A stretch of DNA of 10,061 nucleotides, from NCBI GenBank assembly GCA_030631415.1, contig DAOVLE010000198.1, positions 1 through 10,061 of the forward strand. The letters run 5' to 3'. Numbering within the stretch: position 1 is the stretch's first letter; each line of letters opens with the position of its first letter. The position numbers and the translations under genes were made by a program. Below, in pieces: positions 1-7,500 of the stretch. The notes beneath the pieces were generated by a model. The model did not search any database and was not told the origin of the DNA. It saw only the letters and a list, made by a program, of their open reading frames with translations. The DNA is from JAAEQG01 sp023133475. GTDB lineage: Bacteria; Planctomycetota; Phycisphaerae; UBA1845.

Positions 1-10
1 AGCGGCCGGC

Positions 11-94
11 TGGGTGGCCCATGGCTTTAGCCGTGGGGGACGCGAATTGCACCAGGTATTCGCGTCCCCCACCGCTAAAGCGGTGGGCCACCCA
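11..94. repeat. Palindromic REP/BIME-like element, inverted pair of hairpin units
   Basis: Two 35-nt units lie in inverted orientation at 12-46 and 59-93, with one more pair at 11/94. They are separated by 12 nt and differ at only 3 of 35 positions. Each unit is also a hairpin of its own, with core CCCATGGCTTTAGCCGTGGG: 8 pairs including one T-G wobble, around a TTTA loop. The same unit recurs four times at 7910-8124, so it belongs to a dispersed family. The layout resembles REP/BIME elements moved by RAYT transposases, but no transposase is visible here. It could act as a transcript end for a gene to the left. Confidence 0.85.
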
Positions 95-261
95 CCGATT
101 AGTGCCGCGTGCAGTCGTACTTGATTCACCTCGCGTCCCAACCACGATTGAGCTTCCTGGACCCCATCTATCCCAACCGCTCCGCGACTAAGCGTGTACG
201 GCAATACGATGGATTATAGTATGGCGACCGTGCCCAAAGCTACTCCAAATGCGGTGAAACT

Positions 262-290
262 TTAATAGTAGCGGAAATGTGTCCTATAAT
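262..290 (+). promoter_or_regulatory. Candidate sigma70 promoter for the glycosyltransferase gene
   Basis: A perfect TATAAT box at 285-290 sits 17 nt after TTAATA (262-267), a 4/6 match to TTGACA. Transcription would start near 297 and leave a leader of about 230 nt before the TTG start at 527. That leader would contain the strong inverted repeat at 337-411. The call is based on motif and spacing only. Confidence 0.45.
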
Positions 291-336
291 AGGGCGCGTC
301 GGCGGCCAAGCTGGGATTGGTGCGTTCGGGACACAT

Positions 337-411
337 GGCCGCTCCCTTACGGTCGCGGTACTGATCGGGAGCGGCCCCCTCAATCAGTACCGCGACCGTA
401 AGGGAGCGGCC
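337..411. repeat. Perfect 29-bp inverted repeat, second palindromic family
   Basis: Arms at 337-365 and 383-411 are exact reverse complements (29 of 29). They enclose a 17-nt centre that carries a further copy of GGGAGCGGCC (367-376). The sequence is unrelated to the element at 11-94. A perfect 29-bp stem in an intergenic gap suggests a dispersed palindromic element. If transcribed from the candidate promoter at 262-290, it would form a very stable hairpin in the leader. Confidence 0.85.
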
Positions 412-526
412 CTACAACCTGTGGACAAAACTTACACACTTGCTTCCGATATTTCCGATCAAAACAGAGACGAAATGAACCGCCCAACAAGGGCGGTGGT
501 AGTCGGTTGCCGACGGGAGTCACAAC
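412..526 (+). other. Leader segment with two small hairpins before the TTG start
   Basis: No gene is seen here. CCGCCC (480-485) pairs with GGGCGG (491-496) around AACAA, and GTCGG (502-506) pairs with CCGAC (510-514) around TTG. The second stem ends just before the GGGAG ribosome-binding site at 515-519, so it could affect access to it. The stretch 95-261 shows nothing recognisable. Confidence 0.35.
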
Positions 527-2119
527 TTGCCCAGATCAGGCACATCGAACGGTGTCGTTTCCCCGCTTGCCTCTCCCTGGTACGCGCGTCATTGGCGGTG
601 GTTGGCGGTCGGGATGATGTTGCTCATGGTTGCCGTTTGCCTGTCGCTGGTGAGCCCGGTATGGCTGGCTGGCCAGGATGCGGTCAAGTATGCCGATTCC
701 GCACGTTCGTTGGCCTGCGGTGATGGGTATCTGTTCAACGGTGGTAGAGAGTCGAAGCATCCGCCGGGTTTCCCCGCATTGCTGGCGCTGCTCTTCCCGC
801 TGACTTCCGATCCGCTGCTGGGGGGGCGGATCATGACTGTCTTGACCGCCGGCGTGGCTTTGTACTTGGCTGGCACGATCCTGCGGCGCGAGCTTGGCCC
901 GGGCGTCTCTTTGGCGGCATTGGGGTGTGTTGGGATATCGGTCCACTTGCTGTGGAGCACCCAGTGGGTCTTGAGCGAGTATCCATATGCGGTGTTTCAA
1001 AACCTCGCGTTGGTTCTGCTGCTTAAGTCGTTCTGCTCCGGTAGGTTGCGAAGGCGTGAGGCCTTGCTGTTTGGGCTGGCGACGGGTGCGGCGATGCTCA
1101 TCCGGCCGATTGGGCTGGCTTTGATAGTTACCTGGGTATACAGCATGGTGCGCCGGCGTCTGGCAGGCCTGGTGACCACCAGCCGTGCTGCCGTGCTGAG
1201 CGCGTTTGGGGTGGGGATTCCGGTGGTGGCGTTTGGGCTGTGGCGAGTTTATACCGCGTTTTACGTTGGGGCTGGGGTGCCGGAAAACCTCAGCATTCTT
1301 ATGCGTGGGTATGGCGGTGCCGATACGACGCCGATCTGGTCGATGGTTGCCCGGACCGTCAAGAACATGCTCAGCGAAGGTGGCGGTCTGTTCTTTGGCG
1401 ATGTTTTTCCCGAGCAGTACCCATCGGTCGCTCCGATCCTGTGGGTGGTGTTGGTGCTCGTTTGGCTTCCGGTGCCGGTTGCCCTGGTGGTGCGGGGCGT
1501 GTGGCGTGCTCAGCCGCTTTGGATTTTTCTTTGTGTCTATCTCGCCACCATTGCCCTCTGGCCTCTGGCAAGCGGAGCCACCGCTCGGCTTTGCTGGCCT
1601 GTGGCTCCATTTATTGCGGGATTGTTGTTGTGGTCGTACCGGTGGCTGATTGGGGTGGTTTGGCCTCGACGAGGCCCGATGGTGGTTTCGGCGGCGATTC
1701 TCGTTGCGGTGCTACTGGGGCAGGTTACTCTGGGCGGGCGTCTGCGGCAGGGGCTACGGGACGATGAGCTCTTCTGGGCCAGACGCCTGGATGATCTGTC
1801 CAGCATTCGGAACCAGTTCCACCCGGCTCCACCGGCGGTCTGGGCACAATTGAACGTGCGTGAGGCTGTCTATGTGTTCGATATGCCCACAACGGTTATG
1901 GAATTCACCTGGAGCAAGGACCCGGCAAGGTGGGCCTGGGAACTGGACGCCTACCAGCCGGACTACATAGTAGTCCCCACGACTCCCCTGCAAAGGGAAA
2001 ACACCGAGCGGTTCGTCGAGTTGCTCAGGCAAGTCAGGCCGACGGCAAAGTGTGTCGTGGAACTCGAAACTGTTTCTCTTTATCGGATTCCCCAGGATGA
2101 TGCCCGCACGCGACCCTGA
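527..2119 (+). CDS. GT-C family integral membrane glycosyltransferase (GT39/ArnT-like)
   Basis: This 530-residue polytopic membrane protein probably transfers a sugar from a polyprenyl-phosphate donor to a lipid or protein on the outer face of the membrane. The first hydrophobic helix (about 25-48) is followed by a loop with D51 in QDAVKYADSA, then KHPPGFPALLAL from 77, the usual order in PMT/ArnT-like enzymes. A Ser-Glu pair (150-151) lies in the second large loop. RPIG (193-196) and ARLCWPVAPF (353-362) are also typical of the fold. A hydrophilic C-terminal part (about 405-530) follows the last helix. The start is TTG: an in-frame TAG at 500-502 blocks longer forms, GGGAG ends 7 nt upstream, and the next ATG (614) would cut into the first helix. 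The substrate cannot be told from sequence. Confidence 0.85.
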   Translation: MPRSGTSNGVVSPLASPWYARHWRWLAVGMMLLMVAVCLSLVSPVWLAGQDAVKYADSARSLACGDGYLFNGGRESKHPPGFPALLALLFPLTSDPLLGGRIMTVLTAGVALYLAGTILRRELGPGVSLAALGCVGISVHLLWSTQWVLSEYPYAVFQNLALVLLLKSFCSGRLRRREALLFGLATGAAMLIRPIGLALIVTWVYSMVRRRLAGLVTTSRAAVLSAFGVGIPVVAFGLWRVYTAFYVGAGVPENLSILMRGYGGADTTPIWSMVARTVKNMLSEGGGLFFGDVFPEQYPSVAPILWVVLVLVWLPVPVALVVRGVWRAQPLWIFLCVYLATIALWPLASGATARLCWPVAPFIAGLLLWSYRWLIGVVWPRRGPMVVSAAILVAVLLGQVTLGGRLRQGLRDDELFWARRLDDLSSIRNQFHPAPPAVWAQLNVREAVYVFDMPTTVMEFTWSKDPARWAWELDAYQPDYIVVPTTPLQRENTERFVELLRQVRPTAKCVVELETVSLYRIPQDDARTRP

Positions 2120-2348
2120 CTATATCCTCGATGTGGAAGGCTTGAGGGAGGGCACCGAGGACCCGGGATGTTCCGCTCCCAAGCGGCGTTGGATCGGTAT
2201 ACGCTTCGACTGCTGTAATGTTTACCACCGGGTCTACAAAACCAAGGACGGCACGTGGTATCGAGGATGGTGCCCGCGTTGCCTTCGTGAGGTGCGTATT
2301 CGGGTAGGCCCGGGCGGCACTGATGCCCGGTTCTTTATCGCCCGGTAG
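2097..2348 (+). CDS. Small Cys-rich conserved hypothetical protein (possible zinc ribbon)
   Basis: The protein has 83 residues from the first of two tandem ATGs (2097, 2100) and overlaps the end of the glycosyltransferase gene by 23 nt in another frame. It has a Cys pair (C39, C40) and a C59-P-R-C62 knuckle, which together could bind a metal ion. The ending GPGGTDARFFIA reads like a conserved core. From memory it resembles small uncharacterised planctomycete proteins with the same Cys pair and CPRC motif, but no named domain is recognised. An in-frame GTG at 2052 would add 15 residues, has no visible ribosome-binding site and is less likely. The overlap suggests co-transcription with the glycosyltransferase. 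Function is unknown. Confidence 0.7.
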   Translation: MMPARDPDYILDVEGLREGTEDPGCSAPKRRWIGIRFDCCNVYHRVYKTKDGTWYRGWCPRCLREVRIRVGPGGTDARFFIAR

Positions 2349-2372
2349 GGGGTTCCGGGCACTCCTTTTTTT
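2340..2372 (+). terminator. Possible intrinsic terminator overlapping the small gene's stop codon
   Basis: GCCCGG (2340-2345) pairs with CCGGGC (2355-2360) around a 9-nt loop, followed by ACTCC and seven T residues (2366-2372). The TAG stop of the small Cys-rich gene (2346-2348) lies in the loop. The 5-nt gap between stem and T-run makes it weaker than a textbook terminator. Confidence 0.4.
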
Positions 2373-2402
2373 GAGAGTTGGTGGTACGATGTCAATGAAG
2401 TC

Positions 2403-3158
2403 ATGTTAACCATTGCACACATTGCAAGAACTCACCACCGCCGGGAGTTGCCGGAGCAGTTCGCCCGTATCGCCGAAGCCGGCATGACCGGTGTGGAGAT
2501 TGTCGTCGGGCGAGGGTGTACCTGTGAATTGTTGGAGTCGGAAGAGAACTGCCGTGCCCTTGCCGAGGAGGCTGGCCGCTGTGGGGTCCGCATCTTTTCC
2601 GCGCTTTTGGCTGACGATCCGCAGGCGCGTATCGGGGCGGCGGATCACCGGCAACGGGGTCAAGCGATTGAACAGATTGCCGCCGTCGTGCGGCGTTGCC
2701 GATGGATGGGCGCGGAGACATTGCGTTTGGCGCCGGTGGGTGGGGGTGTGAGGTGTGGCGAGACGGGGTTCTCCTATCAGGATGCCCTGAACCACACTTA
2801 CGACAGCTTGCAGATTTTACGCCTGGATTTCGAGCGTGGTGGCGTGGTGGCGGGGATCATGCCCTGTCTTCAGGGCTTTTTGCTGTCCCCGCCGGAGTTC
2901 CGCGAGTTGCTCGACCGGGTGAATTCACCAGGTATCAAAGCCGCCCTGGACTGCACCGCCTGTGCAAGATTCGGCGAACCCGCCGACTGGATCACCACGC
3001 TGCAATACCGCCTGACTGCGGTTTATGATGAATCAACCATGGCGGAGCGGGCTTGCGACGACCGGGCGTTGCTCAATGCCTTGGACGAAGTCCGCTTTGA
3101 GGGGGTATTCATTTGCAGTGGTCTCTTGTTGTGCGCAGGTTCACCTCCGGATTATTGA
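2403..3158 (+). CDS. Xylose-isomerase-like TIM-barrel protein (sugar phosphate isomerase/epimerase family), probably degenerate
   Basis: This 251-residue protein has an AP-endonuclease-2/xylose-isomerase TIM-barrel pattern: an early GVEIV strand (E32), the segment SPPEFRELLDRVNSP (162-176), ALDCTACARFGEPADWI (181-197) and a closing VRFEGVFI strand (230-237). Active relatives usually carry E-x-H, D-x-G-H and V-H-x-K-D ligands at these strands. Here they read GIMPC, LDCTA and VYDES, so apart from D183 the expected ligands are gone. The expected final glutamate strand reads VFICSG. The length is a little short for the family (often about 270-290 residues), and the stop lies 3 nt before a low-complexity repeat, so the C-terminus may be altered. 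ATG 2403 has only a weak purine stretch upstream. It is either a pseudoenzyme or a decaying gene; the substrate is unknown. Confidence 0.7.
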   Translation: MLTIAHIARTHHRRELPEQFARIAEAGMTGVEIVVGRGCTCELLESEENCRALAEEAGRCGVRIFSALLADDPQARIGAADHRQRGQAIEQIAAVVRRCRWMGAETLRLAPVGGGVRCGETGFSYQDALNHTYDSLQILRLDFERGGVVAGIMPCLQGFLLSPPEFRELLDRVNSPGIKAALDCTACARFGEPADWITTLQYRLTAVYDESTMAERACDDRALLNALDEVRFEGVFICSGLLLCAGSPPDY

Positions 3159-3160
3159 TG

Positions 3161-3188
3161 AACGCAGAGACGCAGAGAGCGCAGAGAA
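3161..3188. repeat. CGCAGAGA-type short tandem repeat
   Basis: Three imperfect 8-9 bp units (CGCAGAGA, CGCAGAGAG, CGCAGAGAA) start 3 nt after the TIM-barrel stop codon and run into a purine-rich stretch to about 3220. From memory, repeats of this kind are scattered through many bacterial genomes and produce spurious reading frames of the type NAETQRRRE. They are not treated as coding here. Confidence 0.75.
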
Positions 3189-3253
3189 GAAGGGAGGAGA
3201 GAGAGGATAAAGGGGGGAGAGTCGAAACTGGGCAACGCCGCCAACCCTGCATT

Positions 3254-3285
3254 TTCTCCATTCTCCATTCTCCATTCTCCATTCT
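3254..3285. repeat. 7-bp tandem repeat (TTCTCCA) x4
   Basis: Four exact TTCTCCA units occupy 3254-3281, with a partial fifth after them. The reverse complement, TGGAGAA, occurs five times at 7945-7979, so the same heptamer array is present twice in opposite orientations within this window. Confidence 0.9.
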
Positions 3286-3295
3286 TCTCTGCTGT

Positions 3296-3312
3296 GGCGG
3301 GTGGAACCCGCC
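3296..3312. repeat. GC-rich 7-bp hairpin in repeat cluster
   Basis: GGCGGGT (3296-3302) and ACCCGCC (3306-3312) are perfect complements around GGA. The hairpin directly follows the heptamer array and is probably another dispersed short palindrome. No T-run follows, so it is not a typical terminator. Confidence 0.6.
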
Positions 3313-3345
3313 CTACCGGGTAACGCTGCTGTAACAATTCGGTTT

Positions 3346-3371
3346 CGCCACGTGGCGGCGGGGCGTTTTTT
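3346..3371 (+). terminator. Weak terminator candidate upstream of the MoxR operon
   Basis: CGCC (3346-3349) can pair with GGCG (3362-3365) immediately before six T residues (3366-3371). A competing short palindrome, CGCCACGTGGCG, occupies 3346-3357. The stem is short, and the T-run overlaps a TTGACA box. Confidence 0.25.
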
Positions 3372-3401
3372 GACAGGGAGCGGGAGCGGGTTGCGTCTAT
3401 G
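3370..3401 (+). promoter_or_regulatory. Possible promoter of the MoxR-Bat operon
   Basis: A perfect TTGACA lies at 3370-3375. The best following box is TCTATG (3396-3401), which matches TATAAT at 3 of 6 positions after a 20-nt spacer longer than optimal. The location fits: it follows the repeat cluster and precedes a 150-nt leader to the MoxR start. The -10 is poor, so confidence is low. Confidence 0.25.
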
Positions 3402-3425
3402 GTGCGACTTCGGTAAAGTGTTTGG

Positions 3426-3504
3426 TTTGCCGAATTTGAGGCATAAAGATGGGAAAGGGGTCGGATCTTTTTATGCCGAGCACCCGTCGGGTCTCTCAGG
3501 CAAA
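3426..3504 (+). promoter_or_regulatory. Potential structured leader RNA before moxR, partly glycine-aptamer-like
   Basis: TTTGCC (3426-3431) can pair with GGCAAA (3499-3504), closing a region with a 10-bp stem: GCATAAAGAT at 3441-3450 with ATCTTTTTATGC at 3465-3476, with two bulged T. A short ACCC/GGGT stem (3482-3485/3489-3492) follows. The segment TCTCTCAGGCAAAA (3491-3504 region) matches the conserved 3' core of glycine riboswitches as I remember it. The typical GCGCCGAAGG core is not clearly present, and the downstream genes have no link to glycine. Treat it as a structured-leader candidate only. Confidence 0.25.
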
Positions 3505-3551
3505 AAAGGGCCGATCTCTTTTCCGCCCAGATATAAGGAGCTGTGGGGCAT

Positions 3552-4550
3552 ATGGTTACGACGCAGATGGACGTCAAGAGGATCGGCGAGCAGGTCGAGT
3601 CGGCCAGCGAACCGTTTCGCCGTCTGTTGGAAGAAATTCACCGGGTCATCGTCGGGCAGGAAAACCTGCTGCACAAAATGCTGGTCGGGCTGCTCTCCAA
3701 CGGCCACATCCTGACCGAGGGCGTTCCCGGGCTGGCGAAGACCATGGCGGTCTCGTGCCTGGCGCGGGGGATCAACACCGGGTTCCAACGCATTCAGTTC
3801 ACCCCGGACATGCTGCCGGCTGACGTGCTGGGGACTCTGATCTACCGCCCGCAGGACGGCGAGTTCACGGTCAAGAAAGGGCCTATCTTCTCCAACATCA
3901 TCCTCACCGACGAGATCAACCGGGCACCCGCCAAAGTGCAAAGCGCCCTGCTCGAAGCCATGCAGGAACGCCAAGTCACCATCGGCAAAGAAACCTTTCC
4001 GCTGGACGATCCGTTCATGGTGCTGGCTACGCAGAACCCCATCGAGCAGGAAGGGACCTATCCGCTTCCCGAGGCTCAGGTGGACCGCTTCATGCTGAAA
4101 ATCGTGGTGACCTACCCCACCAAAGAGCAGGAGCGGATGATCCTGGACCGGATGGCTGTCACCAAAGTGGTGCACCAGGTGGAGGCGGTCATGCAGCCGG
4201 AAGACATCGCCAAAGCCCGATCCGTCGTGGACGAGATTTACATCGACGATAAGCTCAAGGACTACATCGTGGACCTCGTGCTGGCCACCCGCGACCCGGC
4301 GGCTTACAAGCTGCCAGTCGCCGATTGGATTCAGTACGGTGCATCGCCGCGAGCCAGCATCTATCTGACTATCGGGGCGAAGGCTTGTGCGTTTCTGGCT
4401 GGGAGGGGCTATGTGACCCCGCAGGACGTCAAGGACATCGCCATGGAAGTCCTCCGCCACCGTGTCATTGTCACTTATGAGGCGGAGGCTGAGGAGAAAA
4501 CCTCCGAGGATGTCGTGCGAACGGTTCTCGACCACGTTCCTGTGCCATGA
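3552..4550 (+). CDS. MoxR family AAA+ ATPase
   Basis: This 332-residue ATPase probably works as a chaperone that remodels or activates the VWA-domain proteins encoded downstream. All core motifs are intact: Walker A GVPGLAKT (57-64), Walker B with D120-E121 (TDEINRAPAK), sensor 1 in LATQNP (N162), arginine finger in QVDRFM (R179), sensor 2 GASPRA (263-268), and a C-terminal helical lid. The length is normal for MoxR. ATG 3552 is preferred over the in-frame GTG at 3543, because AAGGAG (3535-3540) is 11 nt from the ATG but only 2 nt from the GTG. Its stop overlaps the next start as ATGA, the classic moxR-DUF58 pair. It is probably cytoplasmic and is the first gene of the operon. Confidence 0.95.
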   Translation: MVTTQMDVKRIGEQVESASEPFRRLLEEIHRVIVGQENLLHKMLVGLLSNGHILTEGVPGLAKTMAVSCLARGINTGFQRIQFTPDMLPADVLGTLIYRPQDGEFTVKKGPIFSNIILTDEINRAPAKVQSALLEAMQERQVTIGKETFPLDDPFMVLATQNPIEQEGTYPLPEAQVDRFMLKIVVTYPTKEQERMILDRMAVTKVVHQVEAVMQPEDIAKARSVVDEIYIDDKLKDYIVDLVLATRDPAAYKLPVADWIQYGASPRASIYLTIGAKACAFLAGRGYVTPQDVKDIAMEVLRHRVIVTYEAEAEEKTSEDVVRTVLDHVPVP

Positions 4551-7500
4551 TCCCCAAAGAACTGATCAAGAAAATCCGGCGGATTCAGATTTACACCGCA
4601 CACATGGTCAATGATGTGTTGGCTGGTCAGTACCATTCTGCCTTCAAAGGGCGAGGTATGGAGTTCGAGGAGGTGCGGGCCTACCAGATCGGCGACGACG
4701 TTCGCACCATCGACTGGAACGTCAGTGCCCGGTTCGGCAGCCCGTTTGTCAAAATCTTCCACGAAGAACGCGAACTGACCGTGATGCTGCTGGTGGACAT
4801 GAGCCGATCGCACCAATTCGGCACCAGCCGCCAACTCAAGCGCGATCTGGCGGCGGAGGTGTGTGCGACGCTGGCATTCTCTGCCATCAAGAATAACGAC
4901 AAGGTGGGGCTTATCTGCTTCACCGACAAGGTCGAGAAGTTCGTGCCCGCCAAGAAGGGCACCACGCATGTGCTGCGGGTCATACGCGAGTTGCTCTACC
5001 ATCAGCCGCAAGGCACCGGGACTGATCTGGCGGGTGCGTTCGACTATCTCAATCGCGTCACCACGCGGCGGAGTGTGGTGTTTTTGGTGAGCGATTTTCA
5101 GGCCAGCGGATACGAAAGGTCGCTGCGCATCGCCCGGCGGCGGCATGACGTCATCCCCATTTCGATCACGGACCAGCGGGAGGTCGAGTTGCCCAACGTG
5201 GGGCTGATCGAGCTGGTGGACACCGAGACAGGCCAGACCATGGTGGTGGACACCTCCAGCAAGCAGTTGCGGCGTGACTACACCACCACCGCCGGTGGGC
5301 GGCAGCTCGACCGCGAGCAGCTTTTCCGCCGCATGGATATCGACGAAATCAGTGTGATGACCGGCGAGTCGTTTGTTGACCCGCTAAAGAAGTTCTTCCG
5401 TAAGAGAGAAGCGAGACGATGACACAAGATCAAACTCCCCAGCTTCACCTTCCCCAGCGCCAAGCCCCCAAGCCAGGCGGTTCGGCAGCCGGCAAGATCG
5501 CCTGTGTGCTGCTTATCGTGGTGATTGCCTTGCAGGCATATGCCCTGGTCCACTCGCCGGTGGCGAAGGTGGAACCAGTTGCCGCAGAAAGCCCACCCAC
5601 CTCAGCCGGGAATGCCAAGGCGATTGCCATGAAACTCGAGGACCGCAACCTGCCGGTGGCGGCGGCGGATGCCTGGCGGGAATACCTGGAAGACTCCGTG
5701 CTCGAGCCGCTGGACCGGGCCAAGATTCTCTACCGCATCGGCAAGCTCGAATTCCAGAGCGAGCAGTATCAGCAGGCGGTGGCTGACCTGTATCTGGCGG
5801 AGCGTTTGGTGGGTGATCGGGACGATCAGCTTTCGCGGCAGATTACCATGCAAGTGCGCGAGTGTCTCCAGAAGATGGGCAGATATGCCGAGCTGGCTCG
5901 TGAGATGGCAGCCCATGCCGGCATCCAATCCGAGGAGGAAGCCACCCTGGCGAGTCGGCAGACTGTGGCTCAGGTCGGCGATCACAAGATTACCGTGCCC
6001 GAGTTTGACCGGATGCTACAGGCGAAGATCGAGATGTCGATCAGGGCTCAGCCGAACCTTTCGTCCACCCAGGCTGACGAGGTTCGCAAGCAGGCGATCA
6101 AGCAGATGGCCAATCCACAGGCCAAGGTTCAGTTTTTGCGTGAGATCATGGTTGGGCGGGTGTTGGCGATGGAGGCAAAGGCTTGCAATCTCGACCAGTC
6201 CACCAATTACCGTCAACGTCTGACCGACTTGTCTGACGATTTGCTGGCTTCGATGTTGCTGACTGAGGAGATCGAGAAGCGGGCTACGGTGACTCCCGGT
6301 GACGTGGAGCGGCACTACGCAGCCAACAAGGACAAGTACGCCGATCCAGCCAAGCTCAAGCTCGCTCATATTGCCCTGGGCTCGGAAGAGGAGGCCCGCG
6401 AGGTTTTGGCCCGGGTCCAGGCGGGGGAGGATTTCGCGGAATTGGCTGAGGAATTCTCCCTCGACAAGCACACCAAAAAGAACGGCGGCAGAATCAGCAA
6501 GGCGGTGCCCAAGGGCGCGGCGTTCATCCCCGGCATCGGCCGGCAGGCGGAATTGCAAAGTGCCATCTGGGCGGTGTCGCCCGGTGGGGTGCTCGGCGAA
6601 GTTTACAAGGCTGGCTTGGGCTGGCAAGTGGTGAAAGTGCTCGAGCGAACCGAAGCGGTGCAGAAGCCGTTCGAGGAGGTCAAGGGCCGGGTCGAACGTG
6701 ACACACAGAAGACACGACGGCGCGAGGTTACCAGGAAGTATATAGACCAACTCTTCGTGGAGCACCAGGTCAAGCTGTATCCCGAGGCGTTCCTGCCGGC
6801 GACCGGCGAAGGTGCAAAGGGCAAGGAAGACGAAGAAGCGGCGGATTGATGAGCAGCGGCTGGAGACGAACATTTTGGTGTGGTTGTTGGCTGGCGGTCA
6901 TCGCCCTTGCGGCTGGGCTGGGCGGATGCGGCGAAGAGGCGACGGAACCCAACGCCAATGACGACGAAGACGCGGTCAAGCCGATCGTCAAGACGGCTGA
7001 ACGGGGGCCGGTGAAGATGACCGTCACCGCCGACCGGAACCGCATCACCATCGCCGAACGCCTTACGCTGACCATCGAAGTCTTCGCCGAGGAAGGCGTG
7101 GACATCGAAATGGGTGAGCCGGGCGAAAAGCTAAGCCAGTTCCAGATCCGCGATTTCCAAAACCGCCCGGCTGAACCGGTCGAGGGCGGGCGGCGGTGGA
7201 CGCGGGTCTATGATCTGGACATTTTCCTGTCCGGTGAATACTCGATCCCGGAAATCCAGGCTGCTTTCGTCGACCACCGCCAGGAAGACCCCGACCACCC
7301 GGGCGAAGGCGTGCTCACGGGGACCATCCGCACCGAGCCATTTACCATCGAGGTCGCCTCGCTGCTGGAGGGCGAGTTTGATCCTACCGTCTTCCGCGAT
7401 ATCTCCGGGCCGGTGGAATTGCCCGTCGAGCATAGCTACCCGTGGGTTGGGATTGTGGCGGCGGGGGTGGTCGTGGTTGTGGCTGGTGGGGTGGTGGTGT